Shown: in pieces, positions 1-13,000 of the stretch
How the letters are laid out: each line of letters starts with the position of its first letter
Position numbering within the stretch: position 1 is the stretch's first letter
NCBI GenBank assembly: GCA_920105625.2
Contig: CAKKTE020000204.1
Span: 981,385-1,045,384, forward strand
Length of the DNA stretch: 64,000 nucleotides
Reading direction: 5' to 3'
Source: Clusia tigrina
Taxonomy: Eukaryota > Arthropoda > Insecta > Diptera > Clusiidae
Notes under the pieces: model-generated
Databases searched by the model: none
Seen by the model: only the letters and a program-made list of their open reading frames with translations
What the model was told of the DNA's origin: nothing
Made by a program: the position numbers and the translations under genes

Positions 1-196
1 TGTTGCAAACTTTGATAGGTGTAGGACGTACCGTATAGAAGTTAGGGCCATTTGAAGTTTTCTCAGTGTTTGATTTGGGACTCAAGGATAGCATAGCTTT
101 GAGCGATAGCTTAAATTGACAAGAGGCTCGAGTACTTTATTGTTGCAAAATTACAAGGTTTTATGACGCTCCAGTAAAAAGTTACAAGCATTTGTA
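1..196 (+). repeat. Reference monomer, used here to define phase 1-196
   Basis: Phase landmarks: TGTTGCAAAC at 1, GTAGGACGTACCGTATAG at about 21-38, TTAGGGCCATTTGAAG at about 42-57, GACTCAAGGGTAGC at about 79-92, TTAAATTGACAAGAGG at about 111-126, the palindrome CTCGAG at 127-132 overlapping AGTACT at 131-136, TATGACGCTCCAG at about 162-174, and TACAAGCATTTGTA at the end. Five CpGs lie near phases 27, 32, 104, 129 and 167. No convincing half-monomer or shorter internal periodicity is seen. Variation concentrates at phases 40-50 (GTTAGGGCC, GTAAGCGCC or GTTATGGCC) and 104-110 (CGATAGC, CGATGGC or CGATAAC), which makes these segments useful subtype markers. Confidence 0.95.
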
Positions 197-588
197 TGTT
201 GCAAACTTTGAAAGGTGTAGAACGTATCGTATAGAAGTTAGGGCCATTGGAAGTTTTATCAGTGTTTGATTGGGGACTCAAGGGTAGCATAGCTTTGAGC
301 GATAGCTTAAATTGACAAGAGGCTCGAGTACTTTATTGTTGCAAAATTACAAGGTTTTATGACGCTCCAGTAAAAAGTTACAAGCATTTGTATGTTGCAA
401 ACTTTGAAAGGTGTAGAACGTATCGTATAGAAGTTAGGGCCATTTGAAGTTTTATCAGTGTTTGATTGGGGACTCAAGGGTAGCATAGCTTTGAGCGATA
501 GCTTAAATTGACAAGAGGCTCGAGTACTTTATTTTTACAAAATTTCAAGGTCTTATGACGCTCCAGTAAAAAGTTACAAGCATTTGTA
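141..588 (+). repeat. Recent single-monomer duplication
   Basis: Two neighbouring monomers (197-392 and 393-588) share markers that are rare elsewhere in the window: GAACGTATCGTATAG and GATTGGGGACTC. The monomer tails at about 141-196 and 337-392 share TTGTTGCAAAATTACAAGG. The shared tract therefore repeats with an offset of exactly 196 bp from about 141 to about 530. This is the smallest duplication unit seen in the array. Confidence 0.75.
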
Positions 589-1060
589 TGTTGCAAATTT
601 GATAGGTGTAGGACGTACCGTATAGAAGTTAGGGCCATTAGAAGTTTTATCATTGTTTGATTTGGGACTCAAGGGTAGCATAGCTTTGAGCGATGGCTTA
701 AATTGACAAGAGGCTCGAATACTTTATTGTTACAAAAGTTCAAGGTTTTATGACGCTCCAGTAAAAAGTTACAAGCATTTGTATGTTGCAAACTTTGATA
801 GGTGTAGGACGTACCGTATAGAAGTAAGCGCCATTTGAAGTTTTATCAGTGTTTGATTTGGGACTCAAGGGTAGCATAGCTTTGAGCGATAACTTAAATT
901 GACAAGAGGCTCGAGTATTTTATTGTTACAAAATTTCAAGGTCTTATGACGCTTCAGTAAAAAGTTACAAGCATTTGTATGTTGCAAACTTTGATAGGTG
1001 TAGGACGTACCGTATAGAAGTTAGGGCCATTTGAAGTTTTATCATTCTTTGATTTGGGAC

Positions 1061-1560
1061 TCAAGGGTAGCACAGCTTTGAGCGATGGCTTAAATTGACA
1101 AGAGGCTCGAGTACTTTATTGTTACAAAATTTCAAGGTTTTATGACGCTCCAGTAAAAAGTTAGAAGCATTTGTATGTTGCAAACTTTGATAGGTGTAGG
1201 ACGTACCGTATAGAAGTAAGTACCATTTTGAATTTTTATCATTGTTTGATTTGAGACTCAAGGGTAGCATAGCTTTCAGCGGTAATTTAAATTGATAAGA
1301 GCCTCGAGTACTTTATTGTTACAAAATTTCAAGGTTTTATGACTCCTCCAGTAAAAAGTTACAAGCATTTGTATGTTGCAAATTTTGATAGGTGTAGGTC
1401 GTACTGTCTAGAAGTTAGGGCCATTTGAAGTTTTATCAGTCTTTGATTTGGGACTCAAGGGTAGCACTGCTTTGAGCGATGGCTTAAATTGAGAAGAGGC
1501 TCGAGTAATTTATTGTTACAAAATTTCAAGGTTTTATGACGCTCCAGTAAAAAGTTAGAA
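1061..1560 (+). repeat. Segment shared with 3.14-3.64 kb
   Basis: Offset 2,081 bp. Both copies carry AAGTACCATTTTGAA, CAGCGGTAATTTAAATTGAT, the +1 variant GACTCCTCCAG, CGTACTGTCTAGAAG, TAGCACTGC and GAGTAATTTATTG in the same order. The similarity fades after about 1,558, where this copy has GTTAGAAGC and the other GTTACAAGC. Confidence 0.75.
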
Positions 1561-2536
1561 GCATTTGTATGTTGCAAACTTTGATAGGTGTAGAACGTAC
1601 CGTATAGAAGTAAGCCCCATTTGAAGTTTTATCAGTGTTTGATTTGGGACTCAAGGGTAGCATAGCTTTGAGCGATAACTTAAATTGACAAGAGGCTCGA
1701 GTACTTTATTGTTACAAAATTTCAAGGTTTTACGACGCTCCAGTAAAAAGTTACAAGCATTTGTATGTTGCAAAATTTGATAGGTGTAGGACGTACCGTA
1801 TAGAAGTTAGGGCCATTTGAAGTTTTATCAGTGTTTAATTTGGGACTCAAGGGTACCATAGCTTTGAACGATAGCTTAAATTGACAAGAGGCTCGAGTAC
1901 TTTATTGTTACAAAATTTCAAGGTTTTATGACGCTCCAATAAAAATTTACAAGCATTTGTATGTTGCAAATTTTGATAGGTGTACGACGTACTGTATAGA
2001 AGTTAGGGCCATGTGAAGTTTTATCAGTGTTTGATTTGGGACTCAAGGGTAGCATAGCTTTGAGCGATGGCTTAAATTGACAAGAGGCTCGAGTACTTTA
2101 TTCTTACAAAATTTCAAGGTTTTTTGGGGCTCCAGTGAAAAGTTACAAGCATTTGTATGTTGCAGACTTTGATAGGTGTAGGACGCACCGTATAGAAGTT
2201 ATGGCCATTTGAAGTTTTATCAGTGTTTGATTTGGGACTCAAGGGTAGCATAGCTTTGAGCGATAGCTTAAGTTGACAAGAGGCTCGAGTACTTTATTGT
2301 TACAAAATATCAAGGTTTTATGAAGTTCCAGTAAAAAGTTACAAGCATTTGTATGTTGCAAACTTTGATAGGTGTAGGACGTACCGTATCGAAGTTAGGG
2401 CCATTTGAAGCTTTATCAGTGTTTGATTTGGGACTCAAGGGTACCATAGCTTTGAGCGATAACTTAAATTGACAAGAGGCTTGAGTACTTTATTGTTACA
2501 AAATTTGAAGGTTTTATGACGCACCAGTAAAAAGTT
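1561..2536 (+). repeat. Mixed monomers, including an old relative of the 49.1, 58.3 and 63.2 kb segment
   Basis: The rare markers at about 1,930-2,530 are CCAATAAAAA, GTGTACGACGTACTG, TTATTCTTAC with a T-rich AAGGTTTTTTG, AAAATATCAAGG with GAAGTTCCAG, and GTATCGAAG with AAGCTTTATC and GGGTACC. They occur in this order again at about 49.08-49.69, 58.31-58.93 and 63.22-63.85 kb. This copy is more diverged, so it looks like an older relic of the same monomer succession. A similar degraded version lies near 29.3-29.9 kb. Confidence 0.65.
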
Positions 2537-2560
2537 ATTATTTGATTTGGGACTCAAGGG
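2517..2560 (+). repeat. Junction of a 77-bp deletion inside a monomer
   Basis: The landmark spacing from 2,354 to 2,669 is 315 bp instead of 392, so 77 bp are missing. The sequence runs from CACCAGTAAAAAGTTA (phase about 183) directly into TTATTTGATTTGGG (phase about 68 of the next monomer). The right side matches the CATTATTTGATTTGGG type seen near 9,990, which also carries the adjacent AAGGGAAGCATAG. The short TTA shared by both sides suggests microhomology-mediated joining. It is the clearest truncated monomer in the window. Confidence 0.85.
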
Positions 2561-3660
2561 AAGCATAGCTTTGAGCGATAACTTAAATTGACAAGAGGCT
2601 CGAGTACTTTATGGTTACAAAATTTCAAGGTTTTATGACGCTCCAGAAAAAAGTTACAAGCATTTGTATGGTGCAAACGTCGATAGGTATAGGACGTACC
2701 GTATAGAACTTAGGGCCATTTGAAGTTTTATCAGTGTTTGATTGGGGACTCAAGGGTAGCATAGCTTTGAGCGATAGCTTAAATTGACAAGATGCTCGAG
2801 TACTTTATTGTTACAAAATTTCAAGGTCTTATGACGCTCCAGTAAAAAGTTACAAGAATTTGTGTGTTGCAAACTTTGATAGGTGTAGGACGTACCGTAT
2901 AGAAGTTAGGGCCATTTGAAGTTTTCTCAGTGTTTGATTTGGGACTCAAGGGTAGCATAGCTTTGAGCGATAGCTTAAATTGACAAGAGGCTCGAGTACT
3001 TTATTGTTACAAAATTTCAAGGTTTTATGACGCTCCAGTAAAAAGTTACAAGCATTTGTAGGTTGCAAACTTTGAAAGGTGTAGAACGTACCGTATAGAA
3101 GTTAGGGCCATTTGCAGTTTTATCAGTGTTTTATTTGGGACTCAAGGGTAGCATAGCTTTGAGCGATAGCTTAAATTGACAAGAGGCTCGCGTACTTTAT
3201 TGTTACAAAATTTCAAGGTTTTATGACGCTCCAGTAAAAAGTTAGAAGCATTTGTATGTTGCAAACTTTGATAGGTGTAGGACGTACCGTATAGAAGTAA
3301 GTACCATTTTGAATTTTTATCAGTGTTTGATTTGAGACTCAAGGGTAGCATAGCTTTCAGCGGTAATTTAAATTGATAAGAGCCTCGAGTACTTTATTGT
3401 TACAAAATTTCAAGGTTTTATGACTCCTCCAGTAAAAAGTTACAAGCATTTGTATGTTGCAAATTTTGATAGGTGTAGGTCGTACTGTCTAGAAGTTAGG
3501 GCCATTTGAAGTTTTATCAGTCTTTGATTTGGGACTCAAGGGTAGCACTGCTTTGAGCGATGGCTTAAATTGAGAAGAGGCTCGAGTAATTTATTGTTAC
3601 AAAATTTCAAGGTTTTATGACGCTCCAGTAAAAAGTTACAAGCATTTGTATGTTGCAAAC
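2545..3660 (+). repeat. 6-monomer HOR, copy 1 (unit 1,178 bp)
   Basis: The rare marker TGGTGCAAACGTCGATAGG is at 2,669 here and at 3,847 in the next copy, and AGAACTTAGGGCC, CAAGAATTTGTGTGTTGC, GCATTTGTAGGTTGC and CAGTGTTTTATTTGGG follow at the same 1,178-bp offset. The left edge is close to the 77-bp deletion junction. The right edge falls where copy 1 continues with CTTTGATAGG and copy 2 with CGTTGATAGG. Confidence 0.85.
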
Positions 3661-3722
3661 TTTGATAGGTGTAGGACGTACCGTATCGAAGTTAGGGCCA
3701 TTTGAAGGTTTATCAGTGTTTG

Positions 3723-4838
3723 ATTTGGGACTCAAGGGTACCATAGCTTTGAGCGATAACTTAAATTGACAACAGGCTCGAGTACTTTATGGTTACAAAA
3801 TTTCAAGGTTTTATGACGCTCCAGAAAAAAGTTACAAGCATTTGTATGGTGCAAACGTCGATAGGTATAGGACGTACCGTATAGAACTTAGGGCCATTTG
3901 AAGTTTTATCAGTGTTTGATTGGGGACTCAAGGGTAGCATAGCTTTGAGCGATAGCTTAAATTGACAAGATGCTCGAGTACTTTATTGTTACAAAATTTC
4001 AAGGTCTTATGACGCTCCAGTAAAAAGTTACAAGAATTTGTGTGTTGCAAACTTTGATAGGTGTAGGACGTACCGTATAGAAGTTAGGGCCATTTGAAGT
4101 TTTCTCAGTGTTTGATTTGGGACTCAAGGGTAGCATAGCTTTGAGCGATAGCTTAAATTGACAAGAGGCTCGAGTACTTTATTGTTACAAAATTTCAAGG
4201 TTTTATGACGCTCCAGTAAAAAGTTACAAGCATTTGTAGGTTGCAAACTTTGAAAGGTGTAGAACGTACCGTATAGAAGTTAGGGCCATTTGCAGTTTTA
4301 TCAGTGTTTTATTTGGGACTCAAGGGTAGCATAGCTTTGAGCGATAGCTTAAATTGACAAGAGGCTCGCGTACTTTATTGTTACAAAATTTCAAGGTTTT
4401 ATGACGCTCCAGTAAAAAGTTAGAAGCATTTGTATGTTGCAAACTTTGATAGGTGTAGGACGTACCGTATAGAAGTAAGTACCATTTTGAATTTTTATCA
4501 GTGTTTGATTTGAGACTCAAGGGTAGCATAGCTTTCAGCGGTAATTTAAATTGATAAGAGCCTCGAGTACTTTATTGTTACAAAATTTCAAGGTTTTATG
4601 ACTCCTCCAGTAAAAAGTTACAAGCATTTGTATGTTGCAAATTTTGATAGGTGTAGGTCGTACTGTCTAGAAGTTAGGGCCATTTGAAGTTTTATCAGTC
4701 TTTGATTTGGGACTCAAGGGTAGCACTGCTTTGAGCGATGGCTTAAATTGAGAAGAGGCTCGAGTAATTTATTGTTACAAAATTTCAAGGTTTTATGACG
4801 CTCCAGTAAAAAGTTACAAGCATTTGTATGTTGCAAAC
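3723..4838 (+). repeat. 6-monomer HOR, copy 2 (unit 1,178 bp)
   Basis: Collinear with the copy 1,178 bp upstream and almost free of differences over the shared part; one seen is AACAGGCTCGAG near 3,770 against AAGAGGCTCGAG. It ends at the conserved tract ATTTGTATGTTGCAAAC, after which the sequence switches to the family that leads into the 26-monomer units. Confidence 0.85.
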
Positions 4839-4969
4839 GTTGATAGGTATAGGACGTACCGTATAGAAGTTAGGGCCATTTGAAGTTTTCTCAGTGTTTG
4901 ATTTGGGACTCAAGGATAGCATAGCTTTGAGCGATAGCTTAAATTGACAAGAGGCTCGAGTACTTTATT

Positions 4970-7900
4970 GTTACAAAATTTCAAGGTTTTATGACGCTCC
5001 AGTAAAAAGTTACAAGCATTTGTATGTTGCAAACTTTGAAAGGTGTAGAACGTACCGTATAGAAGTTAGGGCCATTTGAAGTTTTATCAGTGTTTGATTG
5101 GGGACTCAAGGGTAGCATAGCTTTGAGCGATAGCTTAAATTGACAAGAGGCTCGAGTACTTTATTGTTACAAAATTTCAAGGTCTTATGACGCTCCAGTA
5201 AAAAGTTACAAGCATTTGTATGTTGCAAAATTTGATAGGTGTAGGACGTACCGTATAGAAGTTAGGGCAATTTGAAGTTTTATCATTGTTTGATTTGGGA
5301 CTCAAGGGTAGCATAGCTTTGAGCGATGGCTTAAATTGACAAGAGGCTCGAATACTTTATTGTTACAAAAGTTCAAGGTTTTATGACGCTCCAGTAAAAA
5401 GTTACAAGCATTTGTATGGTGCAAACGTTGATAGGTATAGGACGTACCGTATAGAAGTTAGGGCCATTTGAAGCTTTATCAGTGTTTGATTTGGGACTCA
5501 AGGGTAGCATAGCTTTGAGCGATAGCTTAAATTGACAAGAGGCTCAAGTACTTTATTGTTACAAAATTTCAAGGTCTTATGACGCTCCAGTAAAAAGTTA
5601 CAAGCATTTGTGTGTTGCAAACTTTGATAGGTGTAGGACGTACCGTATAGAAGTTAGGGCCATTTGAAGTTTTCTCAGTGTTTGATTTGGGACTCAAGGA
5701 TAGCATAGCTTTGAGCGATAGCTTAAATTGACAAGAGGCTCGAGTACTTTATTGTTACAAAATTTCAAGGTTTTATGACGCTCCAGTAAAAAGTTACAAG
5801 CATTTGTATGTTGCAAACTTTGAAAGGTGTAGAACGTACCGTATAGAAATTAGGGCCATTTGAAGTTTTATCGGTGTTTGATAGGGGACTCAAGGGTAGC
5901 ATAGCTTTGAGCGATAGCTTAAATTGACAAGAGGCTCGAGTATTTTATTGTTACAAAATTTCAAGGTCTTATGACGCTTCAGTAAAAAGTTACAAGCATT
6001 TGTATGTTGCAAACTTTGATAGGTGTAGGACGTACCGTATAGAAGTTAGGGCCATTTGAAGTTTTATCATTGTTTGATTTGGGACTCAAGGGTAGCATAG
6101 CTTTGAGCGATGGCTTAAATTGACAAGAGCCTCGAGTACTTTATTGTTACAAAATTTCAAGGTTTTATGACGCTCCAGTAAAAAGTTACAAGCATTTGTA
6201 TGGTGCAAACGTTGATAGTTATAGGACGTACCGTATAGAAGTTAGGGCCATTTGAAGTTTTATCATTGTTTGATTTGGGACTCAAGGGTAGCATAGCTTT
6301 GAGCGATGGCTTAAATTGACAAGAGGCTCGAATACTTTATTGTTACAAAAGTTTTAAGGTTTTATGACGCTCCAGTAAAAAGTTACACGCATTTGTATGT
6401 TGCAAACTTTGATAGGTGTAGGACGTACCGTATAGAAGTAAGCGCCATTTGAAGTTTTATCAGTGTTTGATTTGGGACTCAAGGGTAGCATAGCTTTGAG
6501 CGATAACTTAAATTGACAAGAGGCTCGAGTATTTTATTGTTACAAAATTTCAAGGTCTTATGACGCTTCAGTAAAAAGTTACAAGCATTTGTATGTTGCA
6601 AACTTTGATAGGTGTAGGACGTACCGTATAGAAGTTAGGGCCATTTGAAGTTTTATCATTGTTTAATTTGGGACTCAAGGGTAGCATAGCTTTGAGCGAT
6701 GGCTTAAATTGACAAGAGGCTCGAGTACTTTATTGTTACAAAATTTCAAGGTTTTATGACGCTCCAGTAAAAAGTTAGAAGCATTTGTATGTTGCAAACT
6801 TTGATAGGTGTAGGACGTACCGTATAGAAGTAAGTACCATTTTGAATTTTTATCAGTGTTTGATTTGAGACTCAAGGGTAGCATAGCTTTCAGCGGTAAC
6901 TTAAATTGATAAGAGCCTCGAGTACTTTATTGTTACAAAATTTCAAGGTTTTATGACGCTCCAGTAAAAAGTTACAAGCATTTGTATGGTGCAAACGTTG
7001 ATAGTTATAGGACGTACCGTATAGAAGTTGGGGCCATTTGAAGTTTTATCATTGTTTGATTTGGGGCTCAAGGGTAGCATAGCTTTGAGCGATGGCTTAG
7101 ATTGACAAGAGGCTCGAATACTTTATTGTTACAAAATTTCAAGGTCTTATGACGCTTCAGTAAAAAGTTACAACCATTTGTATGTTGCAAACTTTGATAG
7201 GTGTAGGACGTACCGTATAGAAGTTAGGGCCATTTGAAGTTTTATCATTGTTTGATTTGGGACGCAAGGGTAGCATAGCTTTGAGCGATGGCTTAAATTG
7301 ACAAGAGGCTCGAGTACTTTATTGTTACAACATTTCGAGGTTTTATGACGCTCCAGTAAAAAGTTACAAGCATTTGTATGTTGCAAACTTTGAAAGGTGT
7401 AGAACGTACCGTATAGAAGTTAGGGCCATTTGCAGTTTTATCAGTGTTTTATGTGGGACTCAAGGGTAGCATAGCTTTGAGCGATAGCTTAAATTGACAA
7501 GAGGCTCGCGTACTTTATTGTTACAAAATTTCAATGTCTTATGCCGCTCCAGTAAAAAGTTACAAGCATTTGTATGTTGCAAACTTTAATAGGTATAGGA
7601 CGTACCGTATAGAAGTTGGGGCCATTTGTAATTTTATCATTGTTTGATTTGGGACTCAAGGGTAGCATAGCTTTGAGCGATGGCTTAAATTGACAAGAGG
7701 CTCGAATACTTTATTGTTACAAAAGTTCAAGGGTTTATGACGCTCCAGTAAAAAGTTACAAGCATTTGTATGTTGCAAACTTTGATAGGTGTAGGACGTA
7801 CCGTATAGAAGTAAGCGCCATTTGAAGTTTTATCAGTGTTTGATTTGGGAATCAAGGGTAGCATAGCTTTGAGCGATAGCTTAAATTGACAAGAGGCTCG

Positions 7901-10067
7901 AGTACTTTATTGTTACAAAATTTCAAGGTCTTATGACGCTCCAGTAAAAAGTTACAAGCATTTGTATGTTGCAAACTTTGATAAGTGTAGGACGTACCGT
8001 ATAGAAGTTAGGGCCATTTGTAATTTTATCAGTGTTTGATTTGGGACTCAAGGGTAGCATAGCGTTGAGCGATGGCTTAAATTGACAAGAGGCTCGAGTA
8101 CTTTATTGTTACAAAATTTCAAGGTTTTATGACGCTCCAGTAAAAGGTTACAAGCATTTGTATGTTGCAAACTTTGAAATGTGTAGAACGTACCGTATCG
8201 AAGTTAGGGCCATTTGAAGTTTTATCAGTGTTTGATTTGGGACTCAAGGGTAGCATAGCTTTGAGCTATAGCTTAAATTGACAAGATGCTCGAGTACTTT
8301 ACTTTTAAAAAATTTCATGGTTTTATGACGCTCCAGTCAAAAGTTACAAGCATTTGTATGTTGCAAATTTTGATAGGTGTAGGTCGTACTGTATAGAAGT
8401 TAGGGCCATGTTAAGTTTTATCAGTGTTTGATTTGGGACTCAAGGGTAGCATAGCTTTGAGCGATAGCTTAAATTGACAAGAGGCTCAAGTACTTTATTG
8501 TTACAAAATTTCAAGGTTTTATGACGCTCCAGTAAAAAGTTACACGCATTTGTATGTTGCAAAATTTGATAGGTGAAGGACGTACCGTATAAAAGTTAGG
8601 GCCATTTGAAGTTTTATCAGTGTTTGATTTGGGACTCAAGGGTAGCATAGCTTTGAGCGATGGCTTAAATTGACAAGAGGCTCGAGTACTTTTTTGTTAC
8701 AAAATTTTAAGGTTTTATGAAGCTCCAGTGAAAAGTTACAAGCATTTGTATGTTGCAAACTTTGATAGGTGTAGGACGTACCGTATAGAAGTTGGGGCCA
8801 TTTGAAGTTTTATCAGTGTTTGATTTGTGACTCAAGGGTAGCATAGCTTTGAGCGATGGCTTAAATTGACAAGAGGCTCGAGTACTTTATTGTTACAAAA
8901 TTTCAAGCTTTTATGACGCTCCAGTAAAAAGTTACAAGCATTTGTATGTTGCAAATTTTGATAGGTGTAGGACGTGCCGTATAGAATTTAGGGCCATTTG
9001 AAGTTTTATCAGTGTTTGATTTGGGACTCAAGGGTAGCATAGCTTTGAGCGATAAGTTAAATTGACAAGATGCTCGAGTACTTTACTGTTAAAAAATTTC
9101 AAGGTTTTATGACGCTCCAGTAAAAAGTTACAAGCATTTGTATGTTGCAAACTTTGATAGGTATAGGACGTACCGTATAGAAGTTAGGGCCATTTGAAGT
9201 TTTATCAGTGTTTGATTTGGGACTCTAAGGTGCCATAGCTTTGAGCGATAGCTTAAATTGACAAGAGGCTCGAGTACATTATTGTTACAACATTTCGAGG
9301 TTTTATGACGCTCCAGTAAAAAGTTACAAGCATTTGTATGTTGCAAACTTTTATAGGTGTAGGACGCACCGTATAGAAGTTATGGCCATTTGAAGTTTTA
9401 TCAGTGTTTGATTTGGGACTCAAGGGTAGCATAGCTTTGAGCGATAGCTTAAATTGACAAGAGGCTCGAGTACTTTATTGTTACAAAATATCAAGGTTTT
9501 ATGAAGCTCCAGTAAAAAGTTACAACCATTTGTATGTTGCAAACATTGGTAGGTGTAGGACGTACCGTATCGAAGTTAGGGCCATTTGAAGCTTTATCAG
9601 TGTTTGATTTGGGACTCAAGGGTACCATAGCTTTGAGCGATAACTTAAATTGACAAGAGGCTTGAGTACTTTATTGTTACAAAATTTGAAGGTTTTATGA
9701 CGCACCAGTAAAAAGTTACAAGCATTTGTATGTTGCAAACTTTGGAAGGTGTAGAACGTACCGTATAGAAGTTAGGGCCATTTGCAGTTTTATCAGTGTT
9801 TTATGTGGGACTCAAGGGTAGCATAGCTTTGAGCGATAGCTTAAATTGACAAGAGGCTCGCGTACTTTATTGTTACAAAATTTCAAGGTCTTATGCCGCT
9901 CCAGTAAAAAGTTACAAGCATTTGTATGTTGCAAACTTTAATAGGTGTAGGACGTACCGTATAGAAGTTAGGGCCGTTTGAAGTTTTATCATTATTTGAT
10001 TTGGGACTCAAGGGAAGCATAGCTTTGAGCGATGGCTTAAATTGACAAGAGGCTCGAGTACTTTTTT
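4970..10067 (+). repeat. 26-monomer HOR, copy 1 (5,098 bp)
   Basis: Every diagnostic variant recurs 5,098 bp downstream. For example, TTGCAAAATTTG with GGGCAATTTG is at 5,221 here and at 10,319 in the next copy. Other in-order markers are GATAGGGGACTC, AAAGTTTTAAGG, CAGCGGTAACTT, GGGGCTCAAGG, GAGCTATAGC, TTGTGACTCAAGG, CTCTAAGGTGCC and CATTTCGAGG. It starts between phase 140 of one monomer and the first bases of the next, where the 4.9 kb and 10.0 kb sequences stop differing. Confidence 0.92.
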
Positions 10068-13000
10068 GTTACAAAATTTCAAGGTTTTATGACGCTCCAG
10101 TAAAAAGTTACAAGCATTTGTATGTTGCAAACTTTGAAAGGTGTAGAACGTACCGTATAGAAGTTAGGGCCATTTGAAGTTTTATCAGTGTTTGATTGGG
10201 GACTCAAGGGTAGCATAGCTTTGAGCGATAGCTTAAATTGACAAGAGGCTCGAGTACTTTATTGTTACAAAATTTCAAGGTCTTATGACGCTCCAGTAAA
10301 AAGTTACAAGCATTTGTATGTTGCAAAATTTGATAGGTGTAGGACGTACCGTATAGAAGTTAAGGCAATTTGAAGTTTTATCATTGTTTGATTTGGGACT
10401 CAAGGGTAGCATAGCTTTGAGCGATGGCTTAAATTGACAAGAGGCTCGAATACTTTATTGTTACAAAAGTTCAAGGTTTTATGACGCTCCAGTAAAAAGT
10501 TACAAGCATTTGTATGGTGCAAACGTTGATAGGTATAGGACGTACCGTATAGAAGTTAGGGCCATTTGAAGCTTTATCAGTGTTTGATTTGGGACTCAAG
10601 GGTAGCATAGCTTTGAGCGATAGCTTAAATTGACAAGAGGCTCAAGTACTTTATTGTTACAAAATTTCAAGGTCTTATGACGCTCCAGTAAAAAGTTACA
10701 AGCATTTGTGTGTTGCAAACTTTGATAGGTGTAGGACGTACCGTATAGAAGTTAGGGCCATTTGAAGTTTTCTCAGTGTTTGATTTGGGACTCAAGGATA
10801 GCATAGCTTTGAGCGATAGCTTAAATTGACAAGAGGCTCGAGTACTTTATTGTTACAAAATTTCAAGGTTTTATGACGCTCCAGTAAAAAGTTACAAGCA
10901 TTTGTATGTTGCAAACTTTGAAAGGTGTAGAACGTACCGTATAGAAATTAGGGCCATTTGAAGTTTTATCGGTGTTTGATAGGGGACTCAAGGGTAGCAT
11001 AGCTTTGAGCGATAGCTTAAATTGACAAGAGGCTCGAGTATTTTATTGTTACAAAATTTCAAGGTCTTATGACGCTTCAGTAAAAAGTTACAAGCATTTG
11101 TATGTTGCAAACTTTGATAGGTGTAGGACGTACCGTATAGAAGTTAGGGCCATTTGAAGTTTTATCATTGTTTGATTTGGGACTCAAGGGTAGCATAGCT
11201 TTGAGCGATGGCTTAAATTGACAAGAGCCTCGAGTACTTTATTGTTACAAAATTTCAAGGTTTTATGACGCTCCAGTAAAAAGTTACAAGCATTTGTATG
11301 GTGCAAACGTTGATAGTTATAGGACGTACCGTATAGAAGTTAGGGCCATTTGAAGTTTTATCATTGTTTGATTTGGGACTCAAGGGTAGCATAGCTTTGA
11401 GCGATGGCTTAAATTGACAAGAGGCTCGAATACTTTATTGTTACAAAAGTTTTAAGGTTTTATGACGCTCCAGTAAAAAGTTACACGCATTTGTATGTTG
11501 CAAACTTTGATAGGTGTAGGACGTACCGTATAGAAGTAAGCGCCATTTGAAGTTTTATCAGTGTTTGATTTGGGACTCAAGGGTAGCATAGCTTTGAGCG
11601 ATAACTTAAATTGACAAGAGGCTCGAGTATTTTATTGTTACAAAATTTCAAGGTCTTATGACGCTTCAGTAAAAAGTTACAAGCATTTGTATGTTGCAAA
11701 CTTTGATAGGTGTAGGACGTACCGTATAGAAGTTAGGGCCATTTGAAGTTTTATCATTGTTTGATTTGGGACTCAAGGGTAGCATAGCTTTGAGCGATGG
11801 CTTAAATTGACAAGAGGCTCGAGTACTTTATTGTTACAAAATTTCAAGGTTTTATGACGCTCCAGTAAAAAGTTAGAAGCATTTGTATGTTGCAAACTTT
11901 GATAGGTGTAGGACGTACCGTATAGAAGTAAGTACCATTTTGAATTTTTATCAGTGTTTGATTTGAGACTCAAGGGTAGCATAGCTTTCAGCGGTAACTT
12001 AAATTGATAAGAGCCTCGAGTACTTTATTGTTACAAAATTTCAAGGTTTTATGACGCTCCAGTAAAAAGTTACAAGCATTTGTATGGTGCAAACGTTGAT
12101 AGTTATAGGACGTACCGTATAGAAGTTGGGGCCATTTGAAGTTTTATCATTGTTTGATTTGGGGCTCAAGGGTAGCATAGCTTTGAGCGATGGCTTAGAT
12201 TGACAAGAGGCTCGAATACTTTATTGTTACAAAATTTCAAGGTCTTATGACGCTTCAGTAAAAAGTTACAACCATTTGTATGTTGCAAACTTTGATAGGT
12301 GTAGGACGTACCGTATAGAAGTTAGGGCCATTTGAAGTTTTATCATTGTTTGATTTGGGACTCAAGGGTAGCATAGCTTTGAGCGATGGCTTAAATTGAC
12401 AAGAGGCTCGAGTACTTTATTGTTACAACATTTCGAGGTTTTATGACGCTCCAGTAAAAAGTTACAAGCATTTGTATGTTGCAAACTTTGAAAGGTGTAG
12501 AACGTACCGTATAGAAGTTAGGCCATTTGCAGTTTTATCAGTGTTTTATGTGGGACTCAAGGGTAGCATAGCTTTGAGCGATAGCTTAAATTGACAAGAG
12601 GCTCGCGTACTTTATTGTTACAAAATTTCAAGGTCTTATGCCGCTCCAGTAAAAAGTTACAAGCATTTGTATGTTGCAAACTTTAATAGGTATAGGACGT
12701 ACCGTATAGAAGTTGGGGCCATTTGTAATTTTATCATTGTTTGATTTGGGACTCAAGGGTAGCATAGCTTTGAGCGATGGCTTAAATTGACAAGAGGCTC
12801 GAATACTTTATTGTTACAAAAGTTCAAGGGTTTATGACGCTCCAGTAAAAAGTTACAAGCATTTGTATGTTGCAAACTTTGATAGGTGTAGGACGTACCG
12901 TATAGAAGTAAGCGCCATTTGAAGTTTTATCAGTGTTTGATTTGGGAATCAAGGGTAGCATAGCTTTGAGCGATAGCTTACATTGACAAGAGGCTCGAGT

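Larger units (their letters stand above)
1..1300 (+). repeat. Diverged paralogue of the 5.6-6.9 kb segment
   Basis: The order of monomer subtypes (TTTTCTCAGTG with CAAGGATAGC, then GAAAGGTGTAGAACG, then CTCGAATAC, then GTAAGCGCC, then the ATTTTGAATTTTTATC type) resembles 5,617-6,900 at an offset of about 5,614-5,616 bp. The register is not fully one-to-one, because the duplicated monomer at 393-588 takes the place of a different subtype. No other feature is visible. Confidence 0.6.

Noticed and set aside
83..103. Imperfect dyad TCAAGGGTAGC / GCTTTGA around phase 83-102 as a hairpin or binding site
   Set aside because: The arms pair only at TCAA/TTGA and AGC/GCT with a four-base bulge, and subtypes (AGCACTGC, GGTACC, AGCCTTGAG) break it without compensating changes.
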